Positions 7,205-7,971 of a stretch of 7,971 bases of DNA are shown here, one piece after another. This DNA comes from Acidobacteriota bacterium (GTDB lineage Bacteria; Acidobacteriota; Terriglobia; Versatilivoradales; Versatilivoraceae): assembly GCA_026706225.1 (NCBI GenBank), contig JAPOZE010000457.1, positions 1-7,971 on the forward strand, in the 5' to 3' direction. How positions within the stretch are numbered: the first letter of the stretch is position 1; each line of letters starts with the position of its first letter. Made by a program: the position numbers and the translations under genes. Below the pieces are notes generated by a model. The model did no database searches. It was not told where the DNA came from and saw only the letters and a program-made list of their open reading frames with translations.

Positions 7205-7638
7205 ATGAGCGGGATCGTGATCGGGGCGCGGATGGGAGCTCCGGACAAGAGAGGGGGACTATACAGCCTCTTCTATACCGCGTGTCCCATGGCTCGGCTT
7301 CGATTGATAACGCCTGGGTCTACGGTCTGCAGCAAAACGCGGAGAACCGGAGCAACCTGGCCCTGGTCAATACCGGTGAGACCGACGACAGCCCCATCAC
7401 TTTCGAGATCACCATTTACGACGGCAGCGGGGAGTCTCAACCGATAACAAAGAGCGTGACCCTCGGGCCCCGCCGTTGGATGCAGAAAAATGGGATTCTC
7501 GGCGATATCGGTCAAGGTTATGTTCAGGTGAGGAAAACCTCGGGTAGCAACCCGTTTGTTACCTAAGGAGTGGTTAACGATGGAGGTAGGCCTGGCGAGC
7601 GTAGCGGCGACGGCGCCTTGGTGCCGGCCCAGGAGTAG
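7205..7638 (+). pseudogene. Degraded C-terminal tail of a secreted-type protein (frameshift plus in-frame stop)
   Basis: Two frames read as one protein. From about 7205 to 7288 one frame gives MSGIVIGARMGAPDKRGG and LYSLFYTACP. The next frame back takes over at CAT 7288 with HGSASIDNAWVYGLQQ, NLALVNTGE, TFEITIYDGSG and GYVQVRKTSGSNPFVT. Moving between them needs one missing base, most simply a C from the CCC at 7286-7288. At 7564-7566 a TAA interrupts, yet the same frame continues sensibly with GVVNDGGRPGERSGDGALVP to TAG 7636-7638. A Tyr codon (TAC/TAT) turned into TAA would explain it. From memory, beta-rich tails with GLQQNAENR, LALVNTG and NDGG-PGERSGDGA end many large secreted proteins in Acidobacteriota. 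The upstream body of such a protein is absent, so this looks like a relic fragment. An alternative view is an expressed 149-codon frame from TTG 7117 to 7566, whose first third looks unlike protein. The function is unknown. Confidence 0.65.
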
Positions 7639-7906
7639 TCCGCAGCCTTTCTTGATGTCGAATGAGCTGCCTGAGCGTTACAGTTAAAGATTATTTGTAG
7701 ACTTTCACAGTATTATCACGCCATTGAAGTTCGCTGTCACTCCGAAATCACCTGCATCGTTTATTCTGCCCTGCAATCCATCAAATACAGGATCTTTCCT
7801 CGGCTGAGAAGTAGGAGGCCACCCTCCCGGTGGCGGGTATGGTACTTGGATGCGGTGGCTCTTGTGGTCCGCGGTCTTCCTGTGCTGGAAAGAGAGGAAT
7901 TTACCC
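7639..7906 (+). other. Lower-GC intergenic region upstream of the right-edge gene
   Basis: About 268 bases without a convincing gene. The first part (roughly 7670-7800) is clearly more AT-rich than the coding regions. It has a TATTAT hexamer (7711-7716) one base from the -10 consensus, but no good -35 at normal spacing. Further on, GCCACC (7818-7823) and GGTGGC (7829-7834) form a perfect 6-base stem with a 5-base loop in the probable 5' leader; no T-run follows, so a terminator is unlikely. The region plausibly holds the promoter of the gene starting at 7907. A minus-strand 67-codon frame here has no recognisable content. Confidence 0.4.
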
Positions 7907-7971
7907 ATGAAGATTTACATTCTCGCGCTTGCAGCAGTGCTTGTCGGGGCAGGTAGGTCGGACCCTGCCCC
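7907..7971 (+). CDS. N-terminus of a probable exported protein (3' end outside window)
   Basis: ATG 7907 is preceded by AGAGAGGAA (7891-7899), a good Shine-Dalgarno with AGGA 8 bases from the start. The 21 complete codons read MKIYILALAAVLVGAG then RSDPA: one lysine followed by a hydrophobic stretch of about 13 residues and then polar residues. This is the profile of a Sec signal peptide or an N-terminal membrane anchor. There is no lipobox cysteine in the visible part. The frame is open to the window edge, so the mature protein, and hence the function, cannot be identified. Confidence 0.55.
   Translation, partial: MKIYILALAAVLVGAGRSDPA

Noticed and set aside
7034..7447. A 137-codon + frame across the kinase stop and the tail gene
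   Set aside because: Only the part at about 7205-7288 looks like protein; before and after it the translation is unstructured. It is better explained as one segment of the frameshifted relic.
7705..7908. A 67-codon minus-strand frame
   Set aside because: It has no clear ribosome site and no recognisable motif, and its ATG overlaps the better supported forward start at 7907.
1..7971. tRNA, rRNA, CRISPR array, insertion sequence, phage or defence genes
   Set aside because: I looked for clover-leaf patterns, regularly spaced repeats, transposase motifs and terminal inverted repeats and saw none. The helicase-nuclease pair is best read as recombinational repair, not as a dedicated defence system.

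Overview
This is a GC-rich bacterial window with no RNA gene, insertion sequence or CRISPR array that I can see. All convincing genes are on the + strand. The degraded gene at 7205-7638 resembles a C-terminal tail I associate, from memory only, with large secreted proteins of Acidobacteriota. A tentative placement is therefore an acidobacterium or another GC-rich environmental bacterium. The other genes are too widespread to narrow this.

Positions 1-4393 are a DNA double-strand-break repair pair. The first gene, cut by the left edge, supplies an AddB-like PD-(D/E)XK nuclease domain with four cysteines placed like an iron-sulfur staple. The second, overlapping it by 8 bases, is a complete AddA/RecB-like UvrD-family helicase with its own C-terminal nuclease. 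Together they look like a two-nuclease, AddAB-style helicase-nuclease that would resect broken ends for recombination. A short hairpin and a C-rich, G-poor tract at 4431-4472 follow and could form a Rho-dependent terminator.

Positions 4394-4680 are intergenic. They contain an AT-rich island (about 4510-4580) with four TGA-headed half-sites in helical register, two perfect palindromes and TATA-like hexamers. This lies upstream of a gene (4681-7044) for a soluble one-protein signalling system: GAF, PAS-like, histidine kinase, receiver and OmpR-type DNA-binding domain in one chain. The island is a plausible promoter and autoregulatory operator, and a 34-codon reading frame in the leader ends on the kinase start codon.

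Positions 7045-7971 hold the broken gene (an apparent frameshift near 7288 and an in-frame TAA at 7564), a lower-GC spacer, and the first 21 codons of a gene whose product begins like a Sec signal peptide and runs off the right edge. I found no strong case for a wholly new system. The best leads are the phased operator-like array, the leader reading frame overlapping the kinase start, and the two lesions in the tail gene.
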